Source of the DNA: Pseudomonadota bacterium | GTDB taxonomy: Bacteria > Pseudomonadota > Alphaproteobacteria > Sphingomonadales > Sphingomonadaceae | Assembly: GCA_029550345.1 (NCBI GenBank) | Contig: JAKPHK010000035.1 | Span: 1 to 64,000, forward strand | DNA length: 64,000 nt | Direction: 5' to 3' | Shown: positions 44,134 to 56,366 of the stretch, one piece after another | How the letters are laid out: each line of letters starts with the position of its first letter | Numbering within the stretch: the stretch's first letter is position 1 | Notes under the pieces: generated by a model | Database searches by the model: none | What the model was told of the DNA's origin: nothing | The model's input: the letters and a program-made list of their open reading frames with translations, nothing else | Position numbers and translations under genes: made by a program

Positions 44134-45453
44134 TCACTCGCCTCTTGCCCGGATCATTGCATCCACATCGACGAACTTTTCACGCGGGGCGCCATCGCGG
44201 GCGCGGGCTTCTTCTTCGGCTTCGATCTTCTTCCAGTCGCGGAAGGTGACCACGTCGAGCCCGCGGGCCTCGGCCAGCCGGTCAAAGCCTGCCCGGCCTT
44301 CCTTGCCGCCATGGCCAAGAATCCCGGCGGCGAGATCTTCGGCGATTTTTTCAACCGCGCTGAAACCGTCCGGGCGGTTGGTGCCGATCGTGCCCGAAGG
44401 CCCCCGCCGCGCCCAGCCGACGCAATAGAGCCCCGGCAGGATCCGCCCGTCATCATTGGCGAACTTCCCGGCCCGTTCATCGAACGGAACCTCGGGGATC
44501 GGGGACGATCGGTAACCGATGCAGCAGACCACCAGCCCGGCCGGAATGACATAGCGTTCGCCGGTGCCGGTGGCGCGTCCGGCCTCAACCGTGGTCCGTT
44601 CAACCTCCACCCCGGTAACCTTGTCCTCGCCCAGAATCGCGGTGGGACTGGCGAAGAAATCAAATTCGATCTCAATCGGGATGTCGGCATAGTGACTGGC
44701 CGGGATCGCGGCGAAGGACCGCAGGTGGGTAACCGATTTGCGCAAACCCGGTTCGAGCAGCGAATCCTCCCCGATCTCGGGCAGGTCTTCGGGATCGACC
44801 CGCGGCGCGGCCCGCGACAGGTGCGACAGTTCACCCAGTTCCTTGGGCGTCATCATAATCTGGTGCGGCCCACGCCGACCCAACACCACGATCCGCTTGA
44901 TCTTTGAGGTGTCGAGCACGTCGAGCGCGTGGCCGACGATATCGCTGCCGGCGAATTCGGCGCGGGTCTTTGACAGAATGCGCGACACATCCAGTGCAAC
45001 GTTGCCCATCCCGATCACCACCGCCGTATCGTGCGCCAGATCGGGATCGAGGTTCGCGAATAACGGATGGCCGTTATACCAGCCCACGAAGGCCGCACTG
45101 CCATAGACATTGCCGAGATTCTCGCCTGGCAGATCGAGCTTGCGATCGTGCGGCGCGCCGGTCGCGATCACAACCGCATCGTAAAGCTGCTGCAACTCGG
45201 CAATGGAAACATCCTTGCCGATCATGACATTGCCGACGAATCGGACATTATCGCTGAGCGCGGTGGCTTCATACCGCCGGGCAACACCCTTGATCGACTG
45301 ATGGTCGGGCGCCACCCCGGTGCGGATCAGCCCATAGGGCACCGGCAGCATATCGAAGACATCGACCCGAACCTCATCGCCCCATTGCTTCTGCGCGGCC
45401 TCGGCCGTGTAGTACCCCGCCGGGCCTGAGCCGATGATCGCGATGTGACGCAT
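44134..45453 (-). CDS. NADPH-ferredoxin reductase (adrenodoxin reductase type)
   Basis: The 439-aa FAD protein starts IAIIGSGPAGYYTAEAA (FAD Rossmann) and has an NADPH site at VIGMGNVALDVSRIL, LGRRGPHQ and the late GWARRGPSGTIGTN. This is the FprA/adrenodoxin reductase family that passes electrons from NADPH to ferredoxin. It follows the PHA depolymerase-like gene by 3 bp, so it belongs to the phaC unit. Confidence 0.9.
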   Translation of the reverse strand: MRHIAIIGSGPAGYYTAEAAQKQWGDEVRVDVFDMLPVPYGLIRTGVAPDHQSIKGVARRYEATALSDNVRFVGNVMIGKDVSIAELQQLYDAVVIATGAPHDRKLDLPGENLGNVYGSAAFVGWYNGHPLFANLDPDLAHDTAVVIGMGNVALDVSRILSKTRAEFAGSDIVGHALDVLDTSKIKRIVVLGRRGPHQIMMTPKELGELSHLSRAAPRVDPEDLPEIGEDSLLEPGLRKSVTHLRSFAAIPASHYADIPIEIEFDFFASPTAILGEDKVTGVEVERTTVEAGRATGTGERYVIPAGLVVCCIGYRSSPIPEVPFDERAGKFANDDGRILPGLYCVGWARRGPSGTIGTNRPDGFSAVEKIAEDLAAGILGHGGKEGRAGFDRLAEARGLDVVTFRDWKKIEAEEEARARDGAPREKFVDVDAMIRARGE

Positions 45454-45456
45454 ATG

Positions 45457-46290
45457 TCAGGCTGCCTTCTGTTGTTCCCGGTCGGGGGCATCAAGGAAAC
45501 CCCGCAGGCAGGAAATGGTCTGTTCACGGTGGGTCAGCATGAACAGGTGTCCGCCCTGTTCGAATATTTCCAGACGGCTGTTGGGGATCAGCGCCTCAAG
45601 CATCTGGCCGTTGATCAGCGGAACGATCTGATCCTCGTCACCCATCATGATCAGCACGTCCTTCTTGAGGAAGGGCAGGGCAGGAACGCTGGTCCAGCCC
45701 ATCATGCACAGCAGCTGATAAAGGTATCCGCGCGGGCTGGGCGGGGTCAGGCGGCTGATATGTTCGGCCTTGCCCCCGGTGAGGCCGCCGTAGAGCGTGC
45801 GGAAATGCTCTTCCATGAAGGCCGCATCGACATAGCGGCGTGGATTGACCATCTTGGTCAGCGCGGCGGGATTGCCAGGGACCATGATCATCCCGGCGGT
45901 GGTTGCGGTCAGCACCAGACGGCGGACCATATCACCGTGCTGCAACGCGAAGTGCTGGGCCATGGCGCCGCCCCAGGAAATTCCCATCACATCGACCTGT
46001 TCGACGTTGAAGCGCCGCAGCAGTTCCCGCGCGGTCCAGCTCATCGTGAAGGGGTTATAGGGGATCAGCGGTTCCGGGCTGCCGCCGATGCCGGGCATAT
46101 CGAACATGATGAAAGGCCGCTCGGTCAGCGCCTCAGCCAGCGGGGCGACCGCTTCGATGTTGGCGCCGATCCCGTTGAAGAACAGGATCGGAAGGTGCTC
46201 GCTCGGCTCGTTCCAGCGCCAGCGGGCCACGCGCAAGGTGCGCCCGCCAACGGTTTCCATCGAAAATTCAGCAGTCAGATCAAGACTCAC
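45457..46290 (-). CDS. Intracellular PHA depolymerase-like hydrolase
   Basis: The 277-aa alpha/beta hydrolase has NGIGANIEA, the nucleophile elbow GISWGGAMAQ (Ser about residue 102), LTATTAGMIMVPG and a late GGHLFM histidine. The ATTAG-MVPG stretch is typical of medium-chain-length PHA depolymerases (PhaZ). It starts at GTG with AGGGGA upstream, 13 bp after the phaC stop, which supports a role in breaking down stored polyester. Confidence 0.82.
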   Translation of the reverse strand: MSLDLTAEFSMETVGGRTLRVARWRWNEPSEHLPILFFNGIGANIEAVAPLAEALTERPFIMFDMPGIGGSPEPLIPYNPFTMSWTARELLRRFNVEQVDVMGISWGGAMAQHFALQHGDMVRRLVLTATTAGMIMVPGNPAALTKMVNPRRYVDAAFMEEHFRTLYGGLTGGKAEHISRLTPPSPRGYLYQLLCMMGWTSVPALPFLKKDVLIMMGDEDQIVPLINGQMLEALIPNSRLEIFEQGGHLFMLTHREQTISCLRGFLDAPDREQQKAA

Positions 46291-46303
46291 GCGACTATTT
46301 CCC

Positions 46304-48001
46304 CTACGACTGATCGAGCACGTAGAGCCCGGGCGCGGGCTCCATCGGCGGGTGCTTCTTGCTTCCCAGCTGTGCTGGTGCCGGCACCTTCTTTCCCGCG
46401 CGCTGCTGGATCCATTCGACCCACAGGGGCCACCAGCTTCCGGCTACTTCCTCGGTCCCTTTCAGCCAGTCGTCAACATCGGCGGGCGGCAGGCCCGGCT
46501 TTTTCGACACATAATACTTCGCTTTCGGGTTGCCCGGCGGATTCAGGATCGCCTGCATATGGCCCGATTGGCTGAGCACGAAGGTGATATCCTTCGATCC
46601 GAACAGCTGGGTGGAACGATAGCAGGCCCGCCACGGGGTGATGTGATCGGTCGTCCCGGCCAGGATGAACAGATCGCTCTTCACCCTGGAGAGGTCGATC
46701 CCGTGCCCGGCCATCTCCACCTCGCCCTTGCGGGTAAAGGCCAGAGTTTCAAACAGGTGGAGGAAATCGCCCATCAGCGAGGCTGAAAGGTTGGTGGCGT
46801 CGGCGTTCCAGAACAGCACGTCGAAAGCCGGGGGATCATCACCCATCAGGTAATTGTTGATCACATAGTTCCAGATCAGATCGTTGGGGCGCAGCCAGGC
46901 AAAGCCGCGGGCCAGATCATCGCCCTTGATGATCCCGGCCCTGGCGGCGCGCTGCTTGGCCAGTTCCAGGCCGTTCTGGGTCATCAGTGAGCCGGCCTCG
47001 ATGTCGTTCTGCTGGGGGTGAAGCACCGTGACCATGAAGGTCAGGGCGCCCAGCCGCTTGTCACCCGTGGCCGCCATCTTGCTGGCCAGGATTGCGCCAG
47101 TCTGCCCGCCGGAGCAGGCGCTGGAGATATTGACCTTTGGCGCGCCGGTTATTTCGCACACCACATCGACCGCCTTCATGCAGCTGGCGATGTAATCGTC
47201 CATACCCCAGACCCCGTCCTGCTTGACCGGGTTCTTCCACGATATAACGAAGCACTGGATGCCATTATCGACCTGCAACTTCACCACGGACTTCTCCGGG
47301 CTCAGATCATTGATGTACATCTTGTTGATTTGCGGCGGAATTGTTAGCTGGGGAATTTCATGCACCCGGTCGGTGGTGGGGGCATAGTGGACCAGTTCGA
47401 ACATCGCATCGCGATAGACCACCGCGCCTTTCGAGGTAGCGACATTCTCCCCCAGCTTGAACGGCTTCTTGTCCACCTGGCTGACCATGCCGTTGTTGTG
47501 GACCATATCGTTGTAGGCGTTTTTCAGCCCCTTGATCAAAGACAGGCCGCCGCTGTCGATCAGGCGCTTTTGCGCGGTCGGGTTGCCGATCAGGGTGTTG
47601 GTGGGGGCCAGGCCATCGATGATGATGTTGGAGATGAAATTGGCCCGGTCGCGTTCCAGCTCGTCCAGCTCAAGATCGTCCAGCCAGCTTTTCATGCCCT
47701 TCTGGATCGCCAGATAATATTGCGCGCCGGCCCGGAAGAACGGGTTGTATTGCCAGGCGGGATCGCGGAACCGCTTGTCCTTGGGATCGGGTGAAAGATC
47801 GGATTTGCCGGTCATGATCCTGACCACGTCTTCGCCAAAGCCCTGCATATGCTTCATGGTGCGCGCCGGATCAGTGGCGGTTTCGCGAAGAAGAAGCGCA
47901 ACGGCGCCGACGAAGTCCTCACGTGCCAGGCCAACCAGCGGGCCGAGAGCCGTGGTTGATTGCGCAGCTTCGTTTTCCAGCGTCGTCCCGCCCTTGCCCA
48001 T
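46304..48001 (-). CDS. phaC: Polyhydroxyalkanoate synthase
   Basis: The 565-aa product has the PhaC N-terminal domain and a hydrolase-fold catalytic half. The cysteine elbow reads SACSGGQ, with Ser where the lipase-like box usually has Gly (G-x-C-x-G). The aspartate (LAGTTDHITPW) and histidine (SQSGHMQ) of the triad are present. It polymerises hydroxyacyl-CoA into storage polyester. AGGGGA and GAGGA lie before the ATG. First gene of a phaC-phaZ-reductase unit. Confidence 0.92.
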   Translation of the reverse strand: MGKGGTTLENEAAQSTTALGPLVGLAREDFVGAVALLLRETATDPARTMKHMQGFGEDVVRIMTGKSDLSPDPKDKRFRDPAWQYNPFFRAGAQYYLAIQKGMKSWLDDLELDELERDRANFISNIIIDGLAPTNTLIGNPTAQKRLIDSGGLSLIKGLKNAYNDMVHNNGMVSQVDKKPFKLGENVATSKGAVVYRDAMFELVHYAPTTDRVHEIPQLTIPPQINKMYINDLSPEKSVVKLQVDNGIQCFVISWKNPVKQDGVWGMDDYIASCMKAVDVVCEITGAPKVNISSACSGGQTGAILASKMAATGDKRLGALTFMVTVLHPQQNDIEAGSLMTQNGLELAKQRAARAGIIKGDDLARGFAWLRPNDLIWNYVINNYLMGDDPPAFDVLFWNADATNLSASLMGDFLHLFETLAFTRKGEVEMAGHGIDLSRVKSDLFILAGTTDHITPWRACYRSTQLFGSKDITFVLSQSGHMQAILNPPGNPKAKYYVSKKPGLPPADVDDWLKGTEEVAGSWWPLWVEWIQQRAGKKVPAPAQLGSKKHPPMEPAPGLYVLDQS

Positions 48002-48154
48002 TCCTCGTCCCCTGCTTTTGATTTGACCGGATGATGCGCCAGGCGATCAGGCTTTTCAAGCGGGCAGGGCGGAGCAGCGTATTCCGCCAGTTTTCCGGCG
48101 GAATAAATGGTAAATTTAACATTTTCTCAAACGCTTTGGCCTAACCGGCAAGCC

Positions 48155-50881
48155 ATGTCCGCTCAGCCTGCGAGACCGTCTGAAGGGGAACCGGCCGCAC
48201 GCGTCAGGCGTGATCGCGCAGCCGTGCCCACAGACCGGGTGGAGGGCGCAGCGCCCCAGAATCGTCAGGTTTCCCGTGTCGGGAAGGATCGCCGCCATGG
48301 TCAGCGCCGTGGCTCCAGCGAACTGATCCTGCGCGATCTGATCGAACCCAACTGGGTACTGATGGCGCCGGTCTTTGCTGGTTCGCTGATCGTCAACGCA
48401 GTTGCGACTCTGTCCCTGCCGCGTATGGGCACGGTGTTGATCGCGCTGGCAGCCATCGCTTTTGCGGCAGTGACGCCGTGGATCGCCCGCTTGGAGAAAC
48501 GCAGCCTCCACACCGCTCAAGCCCGCAGCATTTTCAGTTCCGCGTTCTTCTCCGCACCGATGTTCCTGATCGGCATGGCGCTGGCACGCTGGACAGAGCG
48601 AATTGGGGTGCCGTGGGAAGGGGCATTGGGCACGATCGTGATTGTTGGCGCGCTGGCGGCAATTATTCTCAACCGACGGGTGTCGGCGATCATATCGTCC
48701 AAGGCCGCGCTGTGGGCGGGGGTTGCTGTGATCGCCGGAACCCGCGGCAGCCTGGTTGCGCTGTGCATCGGGTTGGCGTTGGGGGTCTATATCGGCATTC
48801 GCCAGTCGCGGATCGATGAAGAGGATGCCCGGCGCGATATGAAGCGCCAGCGCGCCCAGGTCCGCGCCGAGGAAATCCTGACCGATTTCGAGCAGACCGG
48901 GCAGGGCTGGTTCTGGGAAACCGACCGGCGCGGCGCGATCGTCTATGTTTCGCCGACGGTCGGCGAGGTGCTGGGCATCAAGGTCAAGCAACTGGGCGGT
49001 CGCAGCTTTCGGGAACTGTTCGAAGCCGATCAGATCGGCCAGGAGGGCGAACGGACCCTGGCCTTCCACCTTTCGTCGCGGTCGGCCTTCATCGACCTGG
49101 CCTTGCGTGCCGCGATCCGTGACGAAGAGCGCTGGTGGTCGGTTTCCGGAAGGCCGGTCTATGACAGCTTTGGGAATTACCTGGGTTTTCGCGGATCGGG
49201 CCATGATCTGACCGAAAAACGCAAGTCCGAGGAACAGGTTTCACGCCTGGCCCACTATGATTCGCTGACCGGCCTGTCGAACCGCGTGCAAATCGCGCAG
49301 ACGCTGGAAAAGATCCTGACCGCGCCCAATCATGAGCACCGCGCCTGTTCGGTCTTCCTGCTCGATCTCGACCGGTTCAAGCAGGTCAACGATACGATGG
49401 GCCATCCGGCAGGCGATAGCCTGTTGACCCAGGTCGCATCGCGGCTGGAACGGACGATCGGCGAACATGGCCGGGTTGGCCGTCTGGGCGGGGATGAATT
49501 CCAGGTGATCCTGCCGGGCCGACACCGCCGCGAAGACCTTGCCAATCTGGCGAACCGGGTGATCCACGCCTTATCAGAACCTTATTCGATCGACGGCCAC
49601 CGGGTCATGATCGGCGCCTCGGTCGGTATTGCGCTTTCACCGGATGACGGGGTGACTTCAGAGGCGATCATCCGCAACGCCGACCTTGCACTCTATGCCG
49701 CCAAGGATGGCGGCCGCGGGCGCCATCACTTCTATGCCGCCGACCTGCACAGCGATGCCGAGGAACGCCGCCAGCTTGAGCAGGACCTGCGTGACGCCTT
49801 GCAACAAGGCGGGCTGGAACTGCACTATCAGCCGGTGATCCACACCGTGACCGAGCGGATCACCGGGTTCGAAGCGCTGCTGCGCTGGACCCATCCGACC
49901 CGCGGGCCAATGTCACCGGCAAAGTTCATTCCGATTGCAGAGGATTCGGGCCTGATTGCCCCGATCGGCGAATGGGCGCTGCGCACCGCTTGCCGCGATC
50001 TGGCCACGTGGCCCGAAAGCGTCCGCGTTGCCGTCAACGTCTCTCCGCTGCAATTCGCCAATCCGGCGCTGCCGTCGATCATCACCAACGCACTGGCTGC
50101 GGCCCAGGTCAATCCGGCGCGGCTGGAACTGGAAATCACCGAAAGCGTGTTCCTGAGCGATGACGAGAACATCGACGCGATGTTCGCCGCGCTCAAGCGG
50201 GTCGGGGTGCGGCTGGCGCTTGACGATTTCGGGACCGGCTATTCGGCGCTCGGCTATCTGAAGAAGGCGCCGTTCGACAAGATCAAGATCGACCAGAGCT
50301 TCGTGCGCGGGGCGACCATCACCGGCAGCCGCAACGGCGCGATCATCGCCTCGATCGTCAGTCTGGCTGAAGCGCTGGGGATGGAAACCACGGCTGAAGG
50401 CGTTGAAACGCTGGACGAACTTGATCTGGTGCGGATGCTCGGCTGTTCGCACGTCCAGGGCTATATCTATGAACGGCCGCTAGACCGCGAAGCGGCCACG
50501 CTGCGCCTGCAAACCGGGTTGACCGCCATCGCCCGCGGGCCCCGCGCGGCGCGCGCGATCCGGCACACCATGCTGCGCAAGGTGGTGCTGGAAAACGGAT
50601 CGCAGCACTATCACGGCACGATCCGCAACATTTCCGCCACCGGGGCGATGATCGAAGGGCTGTGGAACGTGCCGCCAGGAACGATCTTCTCGATCATTCT
50701 GTCGGAAGGACAGGTCATTACTGCCACTGCCCGCTGGTGTCAGCAGGACCGCATGGGCGTGGAATTTGCAAGCCCGCTTGAAATCGACGATGCCGGCCGG
50801 ATATCGCTGCTCGCGGGCGGGAGTCAGGCGGCGGATCGGACCCGCCCGATCCTCAGGCGCGCGGGGGGAATTGCGGCATGA
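48155..50881 (+). CDS. Membrane PAS-GGDEF-EAL-PilZ protein
   Basis: The 908-aa product has several N-terminal membrane helices (about 70-200), a PAS domain (about 240-350), GGDEF with RLGGDEFQV (about 445), an EAL domain with FEALLRW (about 572), DDFGTGYSALGYL and QGYIY, and a C-terminal PilZ domain with NISATGAMIEG. Catalytic motifs of both cyclase and phosphodiesterase are intact. The PilZ RxxxR site is imperfect (RHTMLR). The frame is open from 48107, but that lead is AT-rich and promoter-like, so ATG 48155 is preferred. It is paralogous to the next gene. Confidence 0.88.
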   Translation: MSAQPARPSEGEPAARVRRDRAAVPTDRVEGAAPQNRQVSRVGKDRRHGQRRGSSELILRDLIEPNWVLMAPVFAGSLIVNAVATLSLPRMGTVLIALAAIAFAAVTPWIARLEKRSLHTAQARSIFSSAFFSAPMFLIGMALARWTERIGVPWEGALGTIVIVGALAAIILNRRVSAIISSKAALWAGVAVIAGTRGSLVALCIGLALGVYIGIRQSRIDEEDARRDMKRQRAQVRAEEILTDFEQTGQGWFWETDRRGAIVYVSPTVGEVLGIKVKQLGGRSFRELFEADQIGQEGERTLAFHLSSRSAFIDLALRAAIRDEERWWSVSGRPVYDSFGNYLGFRGSGHDLTEKRKSEEQVSRLAHYDSLTGLSNRVQIAQTLEKILTAPNHEHRACSVFLLDLDRFKQVNDTMGHPAGDSLLTQVASRLERTIGEHGRVGRLGGDEFQVILPGRHRREDLANLANRVIHALSEPYSIDGHRVMIGASVGIALSPDDGVTSEAIIRNADLALYAAKDGGRGRHHFYAADLHSDAEERRQLEQDLRDALQQGGLELHYQPVIHTVTERITGFEALLRWTHPTRGPMSPAKFIPIAEDSGLIAPIGEWALRTACRDLATWPESVRVAVNVSPLQFANPALPSIITNALAAAQVNPARLELEITESVFLSDDENIDAMFAALKRVGVRLALDDFGTGYSALGYLKKAPFDKIKIDQSFVRGATITGSRNGAIIASIVSLAEALGMETTAEGVETLDELDLVRMLGCSHVQGYIYERPLDREAATLRLQTGLTAIARGPRAARAIRHTMLRKVVLENGSQHYHGTIRNISATGAMIEGLWNVPPGTIFSIILSEGQVITATARWCQQDRMGVEFASPLEIDDAGRISLLAGGSQAADRTRPILRRAGGIAA

Positions 50882-50990
50882 CCCATTCCGCCAACAATTT
50901 CAGCGGCATTAGGCAAAAAGAAACCATGTTCGGCTATTGCTTCGAGATGGTCGGTGATTTGTTCGGGCCGGCACAGGTATTTAGGAAGTC

Positions 50991-53228
50991 ATGACGTCTT
51001 CGGGTTCCACTTTCGGCCGTTTTCGCAGCTTGCTGGGCAACAGCAAGCCGACCGATGGTGCGCCCGCTCCGCGGCCGCGCAAGGCGGCCAGCGGCGACGA
51101 GCTGCAACAAGCGCTGGAACTGCTGCGCGACTATGAGGATTCGGGCCTCGGCTGGTTCTGGTCGAGCGATGAAACCGGCCAGATCACCTACATTTCCAAT
51201 TGCATCGCCGAACATCTTGGCTGTGATCGCAGCGCGATCATCGGGCAGCCGATCCAGACCCTGTTCGTGCTTGAGCGCGATGAGGACGATCTGGTCGAAC
51301 GCACGCTTCCGCTGATCCTTTCCGCGCGCAAGACCTTTTCCGATCTGCACGTTCGCGCCGCCCTTGAAGGGCGTGAAATCTGGTGGTCTATTTCGGGTCG
51401 CCCGCAATTTTCCGCCGACGGGACCTTTCTGGGCTATCGCGGCAATGGCAGCGATATCACGGCGACCCGCCAGAGCCAGCGTGATGCCTCGCGTCTGGCG
51501 CTGTACGATTCGCTGACCGGCCTTGCCAACCGGCACCGGATGGGCAAGCGCCTCGACACGACCTTGCTGGCCTATCAATCGGCCAAGCGGTCCTGCGCCA
51601 TCATGATGATGGACCTCGATCGGTTCAAGGCGGTGAATGATACTCTTGGCCATCCAGCCGGGGACGAGCTGCTCAAACAGGTGGCGCAGCGTCTGCAGCG
51701 GATCGTAACCGAGAAGGGTTGTGAGATCGGCCGTTTGGGCGGTGACGAATTTCAGATCATGCTGCCCGATATCGATGATCGCGGGCGCCTGGGTGAAATC
51801 GCCAAGACGATCATCACGATGGTTTCGCAGCCCTATCAGATCGAGGGCAGCCGCTGTGTCATCGGGGCCTCTGTCGGGATCGCGATTGCGCCCTATGACG
51901 GGATCAACAGCGAAGAGCTGGTCCGCTCTGCCGACCTTGCGCTCTATGCCGCCAAGGGCGGCGGGCGCGGGCAGTTCCGGTTCTATTCGAGCGACCTTCA
52001 TTCAGAGGCCGAGCGCCGCCGCCAGATCGAGGAAGATCTGCGCGATGCGCTGAACAGCGATCAGATGCGGGTGGCCTATCAGCCGATCGTCGATACCAAG
52101 ACCAACAAGGTCGTGACGGTTGAAGCCTTTACCCGGTGGGAGCACCCGGAACTGGGCGATGTTTCGCCCGGCATCTTCATCCCGATCGCTGAAGAAGCCA
52201 ACCTGATCGGCGCCCTGGGCGACTGGATCCTCAAGCAGGCCTGCCGCGAGGCGGCGACCTGGCCGGGCGGGATCAAGATTGCGGTCAACGTTTCGGCCGC
52301 GCAGTTTTCCAATCCGGGTTTCGCATCGACCGTCGCGCAGGCTTTGGCTCATTCGGAGCTGCCGCCCGAACGGCTTGAGCTGGACCTTACGGAATCGATC
52401 TTCCTGGGTGATGAAGCCGCGACCAAGGATATGTTCAACCAGCTCAAGCTGCTGGGTGTGCGGTTGGCGCTGGACGATTTCGGCACCGGCTATTCCTCGC
52501 TCAGCTATTTGCAGCACGCGCCGTTCGACAAGATCAAGATCGACAAGAGCTTCATCCGCGGCGTAACCCAGCCCGGTAGCCGAAATGCCGCGATCATCTC
52601 CTCGATCGTCAGTCTGGCTGCGGCCCTGAATATGGACACGACTGCCGAAGGCATCGAAGCCCACGATGAACTGAATGCCATGCGCAAGCTCGGTGTCGGT
52701 CAGATCCAGGGCTATATCTATGCCATGCCGGTTGGCGCTGAGGACGTGACCGAAGCTCTGCTGAGCGGCGAATGGGTGATCGAGCCGGACGGGCCCAGCA
52801 AATACCGCCCCGAACGCCGCACCGTGCTGCGCAAGGTCGGCCTGATCCACGAAGATCATCGCTATGAAGCGACGATGCGGAACCTTTCGCGCAGTGGTTG
52901 CATGGTCGAAGGCTTGCTCGATGTGCCGATCGATACGCCGTTCGTGGTTGATTTTGGCGAAGGCCAGCTGGCTGTGGCCAGGGTTCGTCGTTCCGCTGGG
53001 GCGATGCAGGGGCTCGAATTCGAACAGCAACTGGTCGATGACGGGGCCGGGGGGCTGTGCACCCGCCACCGCGTTTCACCCTATGCACTGGCGCAGGCCG
53101 GGATGCCGCTTCAGGCGCTGCCGCCCGGGCAGTATCCGATGCAGCTGATGCAGCAGCCGGGCATGGCGCTCAGCCTGCCAAAGTTTGGGCAGGCCGAACT
53201 GAACCGGCCCAAGACCAAGGTCGCCTGA
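50991..53228 (+). CDS. Soluble PAS-GGDEF-EAL-PilZ protein
   Basis: The 745-aa product has the order PAS (about 45-160), GGDEF with RLGGDEFQI (about 250), an EAL domain written EAFTRW (Leu to Phe, about 378), DDFGTGYSSLSYL, QGYIY and a PilZ domain with RTVLR and NLSRSGCMVEG. No membrane helices. A Pro/Gln/Met-rich tail follows. The metal- and base-binding residues of EAL appear intact despite the EAF change. AGGAAG precedes the ATG. A tandem relative of the gene before, without the membrane part. Confidence 0.9.
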   Translation: MTSSGSTFGRFRSLLGNSKPTDGAPAPRPRKAASGDELQQALELLRDYEDSGLGWFWSSDETGQITYISNCIAEHLGCDRSAIIGQPIQTLFVLERDEDDLVERTLPLILSARKTFSDLHVRAALEGREIWWSISGRPQFSADGTFLGYRGNGSDITATRQSQRDASRLALYDSLTGLANRHRMGKRLDTTLLAYQSAKRSCAIMMMDLDRFKAVNDTLGHPAGDELLKQVAQRLQRIVTEKGCEIGRLGGDEFQIMLPDIDDRGRLGEIAKTIITMVSQPYQIEGSRCVIGASVGIAIAPYDGINSEELVRSADLALYAAKGGGRGQFRFYSSDLHSEAERRRQIEEDLRDALNSDQMRVAYQPIVDTKTNKVVTVEAFTRWEHPELGDVSPGIFIPIAEEANLIGALGDWILKQACREAATWPGGIKIAVNVSAAQFSNPGFASTVAQALAHSELPPERLELDLTESIFLGDEAATKDMFNQLKLLGVRLALDDFGTGYSSLSYLQHAPFDKIKIDKSFIRGVTQPGSRNAAIISSIVSLAAALNMDTTAEGIEAHDELNAMRKLGVGQIQGYIYAMPVGAEDVTEALLSGEWVIEPDGPSKYRPERRTVLRKVGLIHEDHRYEATMRNLSRSGCMVEGLLDVPIDTPFVVDFGEGQLAVARVRRSAGAMQGLEFEQQLVDDGAGGLCTRHRVSPYALAQAGMPLQALPPGQYPMQLMQQPGMALSLPKFGQAELNRPKTKVA

Positions 53229-53305
53229 CACCGACGCGGGCATGGGCGAGGCGTGACACTGCCGTGGCTTGCTGCTAACGGCGGGAGAAACGCCCCGGGA
53301 TTCCC

Positions 53306-55123
<1,818 letters not shown>

Positions 55124-55129
55124 GCCTCG

Positions 55130-56281
55130 TCAGGCCGCCGAGCGGCTTTCGTACGCGGCGGTCGGTCCGGATGTCAGCGGATGGTGGACCGCCCGGTTGC
55201 GGCCATTCTGCTTGGCCTCATAGAGCGCGGCGTCGGCGCGGCGGTATAGTTCGCGCCAGGCCGGTTCGCTGTTGGCCGCGCCTTCGACGAGGCCGATCGA
55301 GACGGTAACCTGGCCGCCATGCGGCATCGCGGCGGTGCGGATATCGTTCAGCACGGCCAGTGCAAAGCCTTCGCCCAGATCTTCCGCCAGGCCGAGGATC
55401 GCGAATTCCTCACCGCCGATCCGTGCGACGCAGGCGCTGATTTCGGCCCGGATTGCCAGGCGTTCGGCAACTTCGCACAGCACTTCATCACCTTTGTCAT
55501 GGCCGTGACCGTCATTGATCGCCTTGAAGTGATCGATGTCGATCAGCAGGAGCCGGACTGGCCCCTGCGCTCCCAGTTCAAGCGCGGTATCGAGCAGTGC
55601 GCGGCGGTTGAGCAGGCCGGTCAGCGGATCGGAAAGCGCCAGATCGCGGGTCTTGCGCTGAAGGCTCAGCAGGTGGACGATGCCCTTTTGGTGTTTGTGG
55701 ATCATGTGCAGCTGGAACAGTGCGGCGACCCCTAGGCAAACACCGACCGCCAGGTCCATCCGGTTACCGGAGGTAAACAGCAGCACGCTCATCGGGATGA
55801 GGTTGATCGCCAGGTTGAGGATCGCGCCGAGCCGGGCGCTCGACAGGCAATAGGCGGTGGAAAAGGCGCCGAGCGCGATGATGACCGGATAGTAAATCCG
55901 TTCATGCTCTGGCGCCCCGAGCCAGGAATGCACGCACCACGCCGAACACATCACTGCGACCATGCATGAGGCGAAAGTGGACTCGCGCAGGAACCGCGCG
56001 GCCCGTCTGGGGCTGACCGAAAGCCGCAGGTCGCGGCGCAGATTGAGGTAGCCGAGCAGGCAGAACAGCGTCATCGCCGCCGGTACGACTTTGCTGATCC
56101 ACAATCCGGCATCGGGTGCCGCGGCAAATGCAGCCATCGGGCTGGTGATCATGAAAGCCAGAAACAGCAGCCGCGATTGGGCCTGCAGTTGCCCGGCGGA
56201 CAGCAACAGGTATTCATCCTGGATGTCGTCCGGAATAGGTGGGTTGAAAAATTCCCGAATTATTGCCCGCCAATTGGCCAT
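55130..56281 (-). CDS. Membrane diguanylate cyclase
   Basis: The 383-aa product has about six membrane helices (to residue 215) and a C-terminal GGDEF domain with LSDPLTGLLNRRAL and RIGGEEFAIL (about residue 292). The GGEEF signature is intact, so it should make c-di-GMP. No RxxD product-inhibition site is obvious. ATG 56281 (MANWRAIIREFF) begins the membrane protein; the frame upstream is antisense to the lipoxygenase. It converges on lepA. Confidence 0.9.
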   Translation of the reverse strand: MANWRAIIREFFNPPIPDDIQDEYLLLSAGQLQAQSRLLFLAFMITSPMAAFAAAPDAGLWISKVVPAAMTLFCLLGYLNLRRDLRLSVSPRRAARFLRESTFASCMVAVMCSAWCVHSWLGAPEHERIYYPVIIALGAFSTAYCLSSARLGAILNLAINLIPMSVLLFTSGNRMDLAVGVCLGVAALFQLHMIHKHQKGIVHLLSLQRKTRDLALSDPLTGLLNRRALLDTALELGAQGPVRLLLIDIDHFKAINDGHGHDKGDEVLCEVAERLAIRAEISACVARIGGEEFAILGLAEDLGEGFALAVLNDIRTAAMPHGGQVTVSIGLVEGAANSEPAWRELYRRADAALYEAKQNGRNRAVHHPLTSGPTAAYESRSAA

Positions 56282-56366
56282 GCCCAGCACTATAGTTCGC
56301 AGTATTGAAACATTGGTTAAGTCAGGAAGACGAATTGATGGGGCGAAAACAACAGGCTGTAAAATA

